Position numbers and translations under genes: made by a program. A stretch of DNA of 64,000 nucleotides from Symsagittifera roscoffensis. Its lineage: Eukaryota > Xenacoelomorpha > Acoela > Convolutidae. The DNA lies in assembly GCF_963678635.1 (NCBI RefSeq), contig NC_087071.1, forward strand, positions 124,001-188,000. Reading direction: 5' to 3'. The notes under the pieces are model-generated. The model worked only from the letters and a program-made list of their open reading frames with translations, searched no databases and was not told where the DNA came from. This document shows, one piece after another, positions 20,228-31,337 of this stretch. Every line of letters starts with the position of its first letter. Position 1 is the stretch's first letter.

Positions 20228-21290
20228 CTCATTTCATTCGTCAGCTCTGTCTTCACTCCAGATAGTGCTGCATCAATGATTTTTTGGATTGTCACTTTCA
20301 GAGTTGATTTTGTTTCCTCGACTAGTTCAGGAGTCATGGCCTTAAGAGATGTAGCAACCGCTTCTGAATCATATCTGAGAAGTCATCCCCTTCCCAAATA
20401 CTTGCCAGCGGATTTTGATTTAGTTGACTTGTTCGTCTCTTTTTTCCTATTGGTGTTTGATCTTGATATCTTAAATCAGGTGGTGTTGTTAATCCTTCTT
20501 GCATTTTTGACATATCTTTACTTTCGATGAACATCTTTGTGTTTACTTTGAGTGCACTCGATTCGATTGATGAGATCACTTATAGAGCCTAAATAGGCAC
20601 TGGCAGTGACTTCCTCAAATTTGAGCAAGTTACAGGGACAAAAATAGACCAGTGGAGCCTAAAGAAAAGCACCGGCGATTCGAACTTCTAGATCGTAGTA
20701 GATCCAGAACGACAGAAGCCAGAACACGCAATGACTTCCAAATGGCCCGCACTATCTATTGCGAAATCGGTTTTTTGTTATATTTTTGGAGTATTTTCTT
20801 CATAAAGCCCTCAATACCGCGTAACGATAATCCGTTAAGATGAACGTTGTCTTTCTTCAGGTGTCCTTTTGGTGAGTATATGAGATTAGATAATCCTCTG
20901 AATTTCCAAACTGCTTTTTTTGACCTTTGGAATATCGTCCAAATTTTTGCTCTGCTAAAGTTGTTACTTGCCAAAGGAATACCAAGAAATTACACTTCCT
21001 TCGCACGCGTTAGTAAATGATTCGCTAATTCCGAAAGTTAATTTACTATTTCTTTAGTGGAGGCTGTAGATGCCTTGTCGTTGTCAAAAGGATCGTTTCC
21101 CCCAAATTATAGTGTTGTTATTTCGTATCGATCAGCGGGTGGAACAAAACTGTAAGCGTGTTGAATAATCCCTCCGGGAAGCGAAACAACGTTGAAGTTA
21201 GGGAAAAATAACTTCTTTGCCTGCGAATCTGCAATCATCAAAGTTTTTGGGGAGACCGTTGGAATATGTGGAACCTCAATCATTCAAGTA
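20228..21290 (-). pseudogene. LINE ORF1 (esterase and coiled-coil part), second copy, lacking ORF2
   Basis: Minus strand: SGNH-type esterase words (the ADSQ equivalent, SFGGND changed to FGGND/NYS-like by mutation, KKDNVHLN at about 20850, GIEGFMKKIL), then the charged MFIESKDMSK segment and TSQLNQNPLASIWEGDDF. It ends at 20228 before the RRM and ORF2. LINE fragments are usually cut at the 5' end; this one lacks its 3' part, which fits a duplication breakpoint rather than normal insertion. Confidence 0.65.
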
Positions 21291-22240
21291 TCTTGTTCTA
21301 AAATCTCTCCGGTGAGAGCCCCCACTCAAGATCTATCTATCGAAACCATATCTATTTAACAAGTCTATCACAACAATTAGACTAATTGCTAACATAGTTC
21401 CCAACGAGCTCGATCACGGTAAGCTATTCCAGCGATCGATATGTTGCAATTACCTGTGAAAAAACAACTGAACAAGAAATTACGTCAAAATCTTCTTAAG
21501 GGTTTTTAATTTAGTTAATTCAGTTTTTTGTTGAAAGTTAATTGCCCCATCATAAAGTCATTAACTATACGGGCAGTGTAAGGGTGTCGATTGATTCTTA
21601 AAACACAGTCATAGTCGTCATACATAAGCACAAAATAGTCATGTAATAACAAGGATATCAGGTTGCTGTGAATATACCGCAAATTCTCCCAATTACACTG
21701 ATTGAACAAGATAGCTTAAAAAAAGGAAGAAATAAAAAATAAATCAAAAAAATTCAAGCATTTTTTTTTATTATTTTTAAAATCGGGTTCTTTTTTAAGA
21801 CCATTTTTTCGTGACACGAGGAGAAGGGCTTATTATCATACCATATGTGACCCCCTATGAGCTTTTCTTGAAATAGTCAAAATTGTGTGAAAAAAAACGA
21901 CGCGAATCCAAGTTCCTTCGCACTCATCGAGATTGGTGGAAAAAAGTAATTTCGTCTGCTAGTGTCGGTTAAATTTATTGGTTATTTGAGAATCAAATTG
22001 AGGCATGATGGGTGAATGGAGTGGAAACTGATTATGTTTTAAGTGGAACTAATTCGAATGATGAAAAGCTTATTTATATTCGGCCATTTGAAAGTACTGC
22101 CAAAAAATGGTAGACATTGGCGACTGACAAACAGAAACGAAACGAACTCTTGCCAGTTGTAGTTTTAATTTAACAAATCCCCCCCTATGCTGGTAAGAGG
22201 CTAGTTGTATGTTTGATTGTTTGTTTGTTTGTTTGTGTAG

Positions 22241-22404
22241 AAGGGGTCAGTGATTCCGCTGAGTATGAAGTTGGGGGACAGGGTGCTGCTGCCGGAGTTC
22301 GGGGGCACCAAGGTCCAGTTGGAAGAGGGGGCAGGGACTACCACCTATTCAGAGACACCGCGATCCTGGCCACATTTCACCCCACAGAAGCAGATGACTC
22401 ATAA
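22241..22404 (+). pseudogene. HSPE1: Hsp10 last exon, copy 2, frameshifted
   Basis: Same acceptor and same start (KGSVIPLSMKLGDRVLLPEF) as copies 1 and 3, but 164 bases long instead of 165. One G is missing in the G-run after GAAGAG (about 22324-22332). From there the frame reads GAGTTTYSETP and misses the normal TAA at 22402-22404, running on to 22450. A V-to-M change is also present. The C-terminal strands of the GroES fold would be lost. An AATAAA at 22427-22432 is retained. Confidence 0.85.
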
Positions 22405-22720
22405 GAGGCGAGGGGAGGGGGACACAAATAAAAGAGAAGAGGAGAGATGAAACGGAAACAACACTATAGTGAATAACATCATCATCATCATCACTGCAAT
22501 TTGCTCAGAGAGAACAATCAAAATAGGGAGACATGCAAACGAGCAAATGAAGGATATAACTGGAATGAAATGAAAAGAGCAGCAGCTGAGCTGATAATTG
22601 TTCAAAACTACTACATAGACTAAAACATTTAAACTGCTGACCAGTATTGATGTATAATCAATTGAGATGTTGTAATGAAGATGTGCTTCACTTGTCATTA
22701 ATTACACGGGGCCTAGGAAA

Positions 22721-23100
22721 TTAGACGATGAGCAAATTAGACGGATTCTAGAAAAACGAAGTTTAATACAGATCTAACATTTTAGACGAAAAATCCATGA
22801 AAAGGAAGGCCAACGAAATGTTTTCTTGTGACTGAAATTTCACAAATACAAAAAGAACATAAGATGTCAAATCCGAATTTTACAGGGGGTTTTGACCTGA
22901 ATAAATTATGCATGATTGACTTGTTAAGTTTTTGGACACCGAAATTTAACTGTTGTCTGCAAGCAATTTTACTTTTCTCACGCAATTTGTCTGCAAATAA
23001 TTTTGATCTCTCTCACTTTCGTCTATGTTCTCACAATTGCATTTTTGCTAAATCGTCTAATTCTTTTTAAGTACCTCCGTCTAATTTGCTTATCGTCTAA
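22721..23100. mobile_element. Small inverted-repeat element, copy 2
   Basis: Terminal repeats 22721-22745 and 23076-23100 match those of copy 1 with one mismatch on the left (GATGAGC for GATAAGC). Same position relative to the Hsp10 exon. Confidence 0.7.
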
Positions 23101-23433
23101 TTTCTGAACCTCCATTTACACACACAGCTGATGTGAAAACAACTAATGTTTGTTCACTATGAACCAATTGTTTTATGGTCATGAAATGTACCTTTTTTAC
23201 GTCCACATCATGAGCACAATCCTCATTTGGGAGCTTGTTTCGTTTGTTATGCTGCAGTATCTCAACTATTTGTATTCCTGATTCCTGATATTTCTCGTGT
23301 CATTTAATCAGAGTGGCAATTTTGATGATTTGGTGTTATCTAAATCAGCCTACATGTAAACGGTAGACATTTCTTAGCTGCAGTTTTATGATAATCTGAA
23401 TTGCAACCAGTATATCTTTGATCCCTGTCCCTT

Positions 23434-23454
23434 TCTCTCTCTCTCTCTCTCTCT
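23434..23454. repeat. TC microsatellite, unit 2
   Basis: About ten TC units at the place equivalent to 14673. Confidence 0.9.
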
Positions 23455-23583
23455 TGCTCTTAAGTTGTCTTCCTTTTCTGATTGCAGTTTGTACCTCTTT
23501 TGAAATGAATCTCCAGCTGAAATTGAAATACTCAAGACAATTCATTTTTTGCTTTGCTCTTAAAATTCAGCTTCTGTACAATT

Positions 23584-23760
23584 AGACATTGGCAGAAGTG
23601 ATTGTATTCAGGGTTGCAAAAACAAGCCAAGAATAGAGTGAAGATAGCTTCGAAAGCATCACCAAACTAGACATTGGCAGAAGTGATTGTACTCTTGATG
23701 AAACAAGAGGGGAGTAAAATCTGCATTTGTATAAAGTATAGATAGAGTCAACAATTTGAT
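23584..23760. repeat. 85-bp tandem repeat, two copies, unit 2
   Basis: Blocks start at about 23584 and 23669; one block fewer than in units 1 and 3. Confidence 0.8.
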
Positions 23761-24226
23761 AAGAGAAATGATATTTATCTAGTCTTTGCAAAATTTGATC
23801 AAGCAATTGTCCGATTGATACTAAGTGAAATTTGCAAATTTCCACTGGGCAGAATCATGAATGGTTAGATACACAGTAGTCTTGGGTGAGAATGAAATTT
23901 TCAAAAAAATTTCTGAGACAGATAAAAAGAGATTTTGCATTGTAGTCCGAATAAAAAGTGGGATATGCTTGACACATAGCAGATGCCATCACCGATTACT
24001 TGTTGAAAATGATTTTTATCTACATGGAATTGCTTACAGAGTAGTTCCATCACCTACGCATTGTCCATATTTGGATCACCATCTACTCTTATTCCATAAA
24101 AGGAAAAAATACCTTATTTGGAATGTACAGTGAGTCATCAACATTTCCTAAATTCTATATTTTTACAAATATCATTATTTTGAAATATCTACTACTGATC
24201 AGTTGACTCTGAGTCTCAAATCAAAA

Positions 24227-24688
24227 ATGAATTCACGAAAAGATTTTTGTCCCAACTATATTGAATTTGCTAAGAACCACAAAAGAATTGGAAGATATTC
24301 TTGGTCCCAAAAACCCTACAACGGAAAAATTTACATCAAACTTTGCTTCCAATTGCTAAAGAAAAATGATTCGGGACAAATCAAAAAAACCCAGCAAGTC
24401 TATCTTGGTGAAAAAGAAGGGGAAATGATATCAGCAATACGGAATACTGTTATTCACGATGCTCAAAACCTTGACCTCGTTCCTGTATTGGAACCCTATT
24501 TTGACAAAGATTCAACCATGGAGCAGGAACTTGCGAACTGTCATACGGTGTATGACGTAGCAACATACAAGAAGAGAAGGGTGTGTGTCACAATCAAGAA
24601 GTACAGTGTGAACAAGCCACTCTCCATTCAGATTCGACTCTTCACCGCAAAAGAGAACGAAGTCTTGAAGCAAGTTGCCTATGTTTAA
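24227..24688 (+). CDS. Polinton-associated unknown protein, unit 2, C-terminally shortened
   Basis: ATG 24227 opens 153 codons nearly identical to 15565-16086, ending in KQVAYV because CAA has become TAA. The following codons (LFFEQIQRTRQ) are still readable. It carries a few substitutions, such as L-E-P to I-K-L near residue 46. Most of the Polinton genes that normally follow are absent from this unit. Confidence 0.5.
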   Translation: MNSRKDFCPNYIEFAKNHKRIGRYSWSQKPYNGKIYIKLCFQLLKKNDSGQIKKTQQVYLGEKEGEMISAIRNTVIHDAQNLDLVPVLEPYFDKDSTMEQELANCHTVYDVATYKKRRVCVTIKKYSVNKPLSIQIRLFTAKENEVLKQVAYV

Positions 24689-26152
24689 CTATTCTTTGAA
24701 CAAATTCAAAGAACTCGCCAAATTCTTGGGAGATTTTATGATTGTTGAGAACTGTAATGTTCAATAATGTTGTTGACTGATGTTATTATAGTCATTAAAT
24801 TCAAATATTCCTTCTTCTTGAATCATTTTTTAAAATTACTTTGAGCTGAGCAGTAAGAGTTGGAACATTGGTTTTCCAGAAATCTTGTTTAAAAGCTTCA
24901 AATTAAATTGGGACTTTTTCATATCGTCTTACTAGAAAAATCCCAGAAATTTTCACTAACAGTTTTGGAATTTCATAAATTACCAAAATTGCAAGATTTG
25001 GATACAGAATCACAAATTTCTCAATTTGAGTGGACTTTGCATAATGGAAGACGAAAAGTTTTTCTAAGTTATCGTTCAGATATTTAAAAAAAAATTAGAT
25101 ATTATAGAGTATCGTAGAAAAGGAAACACTTGGAAAAACAATCAGAAATTTCAGTTGGAAAAAAAAGAGTATGATAAACTGGTTGATTTTATCCCCTCGG
25201 TTTCTTGTTCTAAAATCTCTCCGGTGAGAGCCCCCACTCAAGATATATCTATCGAAACCATATCTATTTAACAAGTCCATCACAACAATTAGGCTAATTG
25301 CTAACATAATTCCCAACGAGCTCGATCACGGTAAGCTATTCCAGCGATCGATATGTTGCAATTACCTGTGAAGAAACAACTGAACAAGAAATTACGTCAA
25401 AATCTTCTTAAAGGTTTTTAATTTAGTTAATTCAGTTTTTTGTTGAAAGTTAATTGCCCCATCATAAAGTCATTAACTATACGGGCAGTGTAAGGGTGTC
25501 GATTGATTCTTAAAACACAGTCATAGTCGTCATACATAAGCACAAAATAGTCACGTAATAACAAGGGTATCAGGTTGCTGTGAATATACCGCATATTCTC
25601 CCAATTACACTGATTGAACAAGATAGCTTAAAAAAAGGAAGAAATAAAAAATAAATCAAAAAAATTCAAGCACTTTTTTTATTATTTTTAAAATTCGGGT
25701 TCTTTTTTTAAGACCATTTTTTCGTGACACGAGGAGAAGGGCTTATTATCATACCATATGTGACCCCCTGTGAGATTTTCTCGAAACATTCAAAATTGTG
25801 TGAAAAAAAAACGACGCGAAGCCAAAGTTCCTTCCCCCTCATCGAGAGTGGTGGAAAAATAGTGATTTTATCTGTTAGTGTCGCTTCTGCTATAAATTTA
25901 CTGGTAATTTAAGAGTAAAATTGAGTGGAGTGGAAACTGATTATGTTTTAAGTGGAACTAATTCGAATGATGAAAAGCTTAATTATATTCGGCCATTTGA
26001 AAGTACTGCCAAAAAATGGTAGACATTGGCGACTGACAAACAGAAACGAAACGAACTCTTGCCAGTTGTAGTTTTAATTTAACAAATCCCCCCAATGCTG
26101 GTAAGAGGCTAGTTGTATGTTTGATTGTTTGTTTGTTTGTTTGTTTGTGTAG

Positions 26153-26317
26153 AAGGGGTCAGTGATTCCGCTGAGTGTGAAGTTGGGGGACAGGGTGCTG
26201 CTGCCGGAGTTCGGGGGCACCAAGGTCCAGTTGGAAGAGGGGGGCAGGGACTACCACCTATTCAGAGACACCGAGATCTTGGCCACATTTCACCCCACAG
26301 AAGCAGATGACTCATAA
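26153..26317 (+). CDS. HSPE1: Hsp10 last exon, copy 3, intact
   Basis: 55 codons from a TTTGTGTAG acceptor to TAA, encoding the C-terminal half of chaperonin 10 (KLGDRVLLPEFGGTKV, then DYHLFRDTEILATFHP). It is identical in layout to copy 1 but one codon shorter in the loop. AATAAA lies at 26340-26345. It is intact and in phase 0, so it could splice to the exon at 33616 only if that exon lay upstream, which it does not on this strand. Confidence 0.85.
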   Translation, partial: KGSVIPLSVKLGDRVLLPEFGGTKVQLEEGGRDYHLFRDTEILATFHPTEADDS

Positions 26318-26630
26318 GAGGCGAGGGGAGGGGGACACAAATAAAAGAGAAGAGGAGAGATGAAACGGAAACAACACTATAGTGAAAAACATCATCATCA
26401 TCACTGCAATTTGCTCAGAGAGAACAATCAAAATAGGGAGATATGCAAACGAGCAAATGAAGGATATAACTGGAATGAAATGAAAAGAGCAGCAGCTGAG
26501 CTGATAATTGTTCAAAACTACTACATAGACTAAAACATTTAAACTGCTGACCAGTATTGATGTATAATCAATTGAGATGTTGTAATGAAGATGTGCTTCA
26601 CTTGTCATTAATTACACGGGGCCTAGGAAA

Positions 26631-27010
26631 TTAGACGATGAGCAAATTAGACGGATTCTAGAAAAACGAAGTTTAATACAGATCTAACATTTTAGACGAA
26701 AAATCCATGAAAAGGAAGGCCAACGAAATGTTTTCTTGTGACTGAAGTTTCACAAATACAAAAAGAACATAAGATGTCAAATCCGAATTTTACAGGGGGT
26801 TTTGACCTGAATAAATTATGCATGATTGACTTGTTAAGTTTTTGGACACCGAAATTTAACTGTTGTCTGCAAGCAATTTTACTTTTCTCACGCAATTTGT
26901 CTGCAAATAATTTTGATATCTCTCACTTTCGTCTATGTTCTCACAATTGCATTTTTGCAAAATCGTCTAATTCTTTTTAAGTACCTCCGTCTAATTTGCT
27001 TATCGTCTAA
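26631..27010. mobile_element. Small inverted-repeat element, copy 3
   Basis: Terminal repeats 26631-26655 and 26986-27010; nearly identical to copy 2, including the left-end GATGAGC variant. Units 2 and 3 are therefore closer to each other here than to unit 1. Confidence 0.7.
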
Positions 27011-27336
27011 TTTCTGAACCTCCATTTACACACACAGCTGATGTGAAAACAACTAATGTTTGTTCATTATGAACCAATTGTTTTATGGTCATGAAATGTA
27101 CCTTTTTTACTTCCACATCATGAGCACAATCCTCATTCGGGAGCTTGTTTCGTTTGTTATGCTGCAGTATCTCAACTATTTGTATTCCTGATATTTCTCG
27201 TGTCATTTAATCAGAGTGGCAATATTGATGATTTGGTGTTATCTAAATCAGCCTACATGTAAACGTTAGACATTTCTTAGCTGCAGTTTTATGATAATCT
27301 GAATTGCAACCAGTATATCTTTGATCCCTGTCCGTT

Positions 27337-27363
27337 TCTCTCTCTCTCTCTCTCTCTCTCTCT
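27337..27363. repeat. TC microsatellite, unit 3
   Basis: About 13 TC units at the place equivalent to 14673. Confidence 0.9.
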
Positions 27364-27492
27364 TGCTCTTAATATGTCTTCCTTTTCTGATTGCATTTTG
27401 TACCTCTTTTGAAATGAATCTCCAGCTGAAATTGAAATACTCATGACAATTCATTTTTTGCTTCGCTCTTAAAATTCTGCTTCTGTACATTT

Positions 27493-27750
27493 AGACATTG
27501 GCAGAAGTGATTGTATTCAGGGTTGCAAAAACAAGCCAATAATAGAGTGAAGATAGCTTTGAAAGCATCACCAAACTAGACATTGGCAGAAGTGATTGTA
27601 TTCAGGTTTGCAAAAACAAGCCAAGAATAGAGTGAAGATAGCTTCGAAAGCATCACCAAACTAGACATTGGCAGAAGTGATTGTACTCTTGATGAAACAA
27701 CAGGGGAGTAAAATCTGCATTTGTATAAAGTATAGATAGAGTCAACAATT
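27493..27750. repeat. 85-bp tandem repeat, three copies, unit 3
   Basis: Blocks start at about 27493, 27578 and 27663, as in unit 1. Confidence 0.8.
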
Positions 27751-28221
27751 TGATAAGAGAAATGATATTTATCTAGTCTTTGCAAAATTTGATCAAGCAA
27801 TTATCCGATTGATACTAAGTGAAATTTGCAAATTTCCACTGGTCAGAATCATGAATGGTTAGATACACAGTAGTTTTGGGTGAGAATGAAATTTTCAAAA
27901 AAATTTTCTGAGACAGATAAAAAGAGATTTTGCATTGTAGTCCGAATAAAAAGTGGGATATGCTTGACACATAGCAGATGCCATCACCGATTACTTGTTG
28001 AAAATAATTTTTATCTACATGGAATTGCTTACAGAGTAGTTCCATCACCTACGCATTGTCCATATTTGGATCACCATCTACTCTTATTCCATATAAGGAA
28101 AAAATACCTTATTTGGAATGTACAGTGAGTCATCAACATTTCCTAATTTCTATATATTTACAAATATCATTATTTTGAAATATCTACTACTGATCAGTTG
28201 ACTCTGAGTCTCAAATCAAAA

Positions 28222-28683
28222 ATGAATTCACGAAAAGATTTTTGTCCCAACCATATTGAATTTGCTAAGAATAATAAAAGAATTGGAAGATTTTCTTGGT
28301 CCCAAAAACCCTACAACGGAAAAATTTACCTCGAACCTTGCTTCCAATTGCTAAAGAAAGATGAATCGGGACAAATCGAAAAAACCCAGCAAGTCTATCT
28401 TGGTGAAAAAGAAGGGGAAAGGATATCAGCAATACGGAATACTGTTATTCACGATGCTCAAAACCTTGACCTCGTTCCTGTATTGGAACCCTATTTTGAC
28501 AAAGACTCAACCATGGAGCAGGAACTTGCGAACTGTCATACGGTGTATGACGTAGCAACATACAAGAAGAGAAGGGTTTGTTTCACAATCAAAAAGTACA
28601 GTGTGAACAAGCCACTCTCCATTCAGATTCGACTCTTCACCGCAAAGGAGAACGAAGTCTTGAAGCAAGTTGCCTATGTTTAA
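28222..28683 (+). CDS. Polinton-associated unknown protein, unit 3, C-terminally shortened
   Basis: ATG 28222 opens 153 codons ending at the same new TAA as in unit 2. The N-terminus has NHIEFAKNNKR in place of NYIEFAKNHKR. A shared premature stop in units 2 and 3 but not 1 places its origin before the split of those two. Confidence 0.5.
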   Translation: MNSRKDFCPNHIEFAKNNKRIGRFSWSQKPYNGKIYLEPCFQLLKKDESGQIEKTQQVYLGEKEGERISAIRNTVIHDAQNLDLVPVLEPYFDKDSTMEQELANCHTVYDVATYKKRRVCFTIKKYSVNKPLSIQIRLFTAKENEVLKQVAYV

Positions 28684-29154
28684 TTATTCTTTGAACAAAT
28701 TCAAAGAACTCGCCAAATTCTTGGGAGATTTTATGATTGTTGAGAACTGTAATGTTCAATAATGTTGTTGACTGATGTTATTATAGTCATTAAATTCAAA
28801 TATTCCTTCTTCTTGAATCATTTTTTAAAATTACTTTGAGCTGAGCAGTATGAGTTGGAACAATGGTTTTCCAGAAATCTTGTTCAAAAGCTTCAAATTA
28901 AATTAGGACTTTTTCATATCGTCTTACTAGAAAAATCCCAGAAATTTACAAACAGTTTTGGAATTTTATAAATTACCAAAATTGCAAGATTTGGATACAG
29001 AATCACAAATTTCTCAATTTGAGTGGACTTTGCATAATGGAAGACGAAAAATTTTTCTAAGTTATCGTTCAGATATTTAAAAAAAAATAGATATTATAGA
29101 GTGTCGTAGAAAAGGAAACACTTGGAAAAACAATCAGAAATTTCAGTTGGAAAA

Positions 29155-29630
29155 AAAAGAGTATGATAAACTGGTTGATTTTATCCCCTCGGTTTTGTCT
29201 TATGTCGAAACATTCAAAAAAACTTGTATCCTTATTGACAAATGCACTGTAGAAAATGAACGTTCAGAAACTGAATGAAATTCTCAGAAATTTTGATTTG
29301 ATTAAGCAAGACTTTTCATCAAATACAAAAAGAAAAAATTTTTTTCTTTGTACCTGTATTGTTTTGAATCCAAACATAAATTTGAAAGAAATGGACCAAA
29401 AGTTTCCTTTTGGGTTCTTGATTGGATACTGAAATTCCTGTATGGATTATTTTTTTGCAAATTCAAAAATTTTAAGACTTCATGCATTTTTACATGATGC
29501 AGCTGGATCTGTAAAGTCTGCTACTTAAAAAGGACCAGGTTATTTTTATGTTTTACCTAGATTTCCAAGTTCTTGTTCCCTTGGTCACGTGACTGGGTTG
29601 TTCTCTAAGTTTTTGCTTCATCAGTATATG
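29155..29630 (+). pseudogene. Decayed Polinton-associated ORF, unit 3
   Basis: Counterpart of 16480-16960, with KKEYDKLVDFIP near 29155 and HDAAGSVKSAT near 29495. Stops and frameshifts occur at mostly the same sites. No family is recognised. Confidence 0.4.
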
Positions 29631-29686
29631 CATTGTTCGATTGTTAGTCATTTTAACCAAAAACTTTAACGAAAATAGTTAACATC

Positions 29687-30140
29687 ATGAACCTAGCTGT
29701 TTTGGATATTGAGTGTATTGAAAACAAAATAGTGAAAGAGTTAGGAGTTTATAAAAATGGACAAACTGTGGGATATTCCTCTCTTTCTCCCAAAAAGTTC
29801 AAAGCTAATTATCAGTCTGCTTGCTGTACGAAGCATCTTCATGAAATCAATTGGAACAGTGGCCATGAAAAACATACCGATCTTGAAAAAATATTGAAAA
29901 AATTTGAAAGCTCCAGAAACGGAGTTTTTTGCAAAAGGTTATGAAAAATGTAAAATTCTGCCAGAAATTTTGAAAACAAAGGTTACAAACTTGGATGACT
30001 ACGCATGCCCAAAAGTTCAGAAACTGATTTTCAAAGATGAAGAACATGGTTGGAGGTGTAGCAGCTATTCATTTCATCATGCAAATACTCTTCACTGTGC
30101 AGAAAGAAAAGAATTTGCATACAGAACATGTAATCAATAA
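29687..30140 (+). pseudogene. Exonuclease-like Polinton-associated gene, frameshifted, unit 3
   Basis: ATG 29687 gives MNLAVLDIECIENKIVKELG for 85 codons; the frame then breaks in the A/T-rich run near 29905. The second part continues to a TAA at 30138-30140 (YEKCKILPEILK, NLDDYACPKVQKL, HANTLHCAERKEFAYRT). The C-terminus is better kept here than in unit 1. LDIE supports a DEDD exonuclease-like fold, tentatively. Confidence 0.5.
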
Positions 30141-30334
30141 TTTTTTCTAAAAAACTGTAAAAAATCTAAATATTTTTGTATTATCGTGTTTTTGAAATTT
30201 AAATTTTAATCAATATCAGTTTTTTCATTTCAAGTTGAGATGGGTGATGAATGTGACTGATAAAACAATTAAAGTGAGGAAGTTTTGTTTTTGATGAGGA
30301 GAATCATGAGCGAAAATCATGGAAGTTTTTTGGA

Positions 30335-30510
30335 CGTATGTGTAATAGATCTCTTTTAGTTTTTATGTGCCAAGTTTTTTTCATAGTTTTAATACTAGCA
30401 TGTGCAATCTTTCGAATCATTTTATCCACAACATGTGAAGAAACAACAGTTTAGTTAGCAATTTTATCAAGTACAGTCGGTTATATTTTACCTTCTCCAA
30501 AGCTATGAAT
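30335..30510 (+). pseudogene. Small membrane protein of the Polinton array, broken, unit 3
   Basis: Same words as at 17675-17850, with hydrophobic stretches and the PSPKL end, directly before the ATPase. Confidence 0.4.
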
Positions 30511-31197
30511 AAAATAATTTCTACCAAAGAACGGTTTTTATTTCGCTAGTTGGACCGAGTGGATCTGGAAAATTGAATTTTCTTTTTGATTGGTTAAAAA
30601 TTGGTACATTTCAACCAAAATTTGACAAAAATTTTTGTTTTTATCAACGTTATCAACCTCCTTATGGACAAATGCAAAGAAAACTTGTTTCATCAAAGCA
30701 AAATGGGAAGAGACGTTGAGTTAAAAAATACACAAATAGTCTTTTTCAAGTCACCGAGAGATGTTTTACCAATCAATCCCTTAAGTCAACAACTAGGTCT
30801 AGGATCACAATTGAAAGATTGGTATCAGGATGCAAGATCTACTCCTTATGGTCTTTTACTCATTGTTTCAACTCCAAAAACACTTGATTCGCTAAGATTT
30901 TGCACAAACAGTGGTTAACTTCAATCAAACTTTTATCTACCAGCAGGAACAGAAACAAAGTTTTTGGACGATGAGCATACAATACGTCTCTATACTCCCA
31001 ATATTTCAATCTTTTTCCCAAAAACTTCAAAAACAATTCATTCTCCATTGTCCAAAAAGTTTCATTCAATTCCTCAGCGAATATCTAGTAAACTTGCTAC
31101 GAGGCAAGCTAAAGGATCTTCGAAAGGTAGACGTAGTAAAATATCGTAGAGAAATATCAGAACTCACACGAAGAAGAACTTCACTGCATAAAAGGAG
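30510..31197 (+). pseudogene. Packaging ATPase (FtsK/A32-like) of Polinton, deleted in the middle, unit 3
   Basis: LVGPSGSGK (Walker A) lies near 30550-30575, followed by FLFDWLKIGTFQPKFDK in one frame, better kept than in unit 1. It then jumps to KMGRDVELKNTQIVFFKSPRDVLPINPLSQQL. The Walker B part is absent, as in unit 1. A stop at 30916-30918 and further frameshifts precede the C-terminal YLPAGTETKFLDDEHTIRLYT segment. The role in the family is virion DNA packaging. Confidence 0.7.
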
Positions 31198-31337
31198 AAG
31201 TATTTTAAGCTCGCCAAAAGGCTTACAAATAATATCTGTTGTCACTCCTTTTGTCATTAAACGATTGACATAGTATGGATCAGTTGGTTCTAATTCCTTA
31301 CTCAATTTATCAATCACAAAGTACACTTCCAAAAAAA

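Larger units (their letters stand above)
20228..25202. repeat. Tandem unit 2, short form
   Basis: Matches unit 1 from the LINE ORF1 part (about 11465) to about 16530. The Polinton region stops after the 173-aa gene and the start of the next ORF, in GATTTTATCCCCTCGG at 25186-25201, and is joined to sequence equivalent to 12533. About 3.7 kb of unit sequence (exonuclease to integrase) is therefore missing. Confidence 0.85.
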
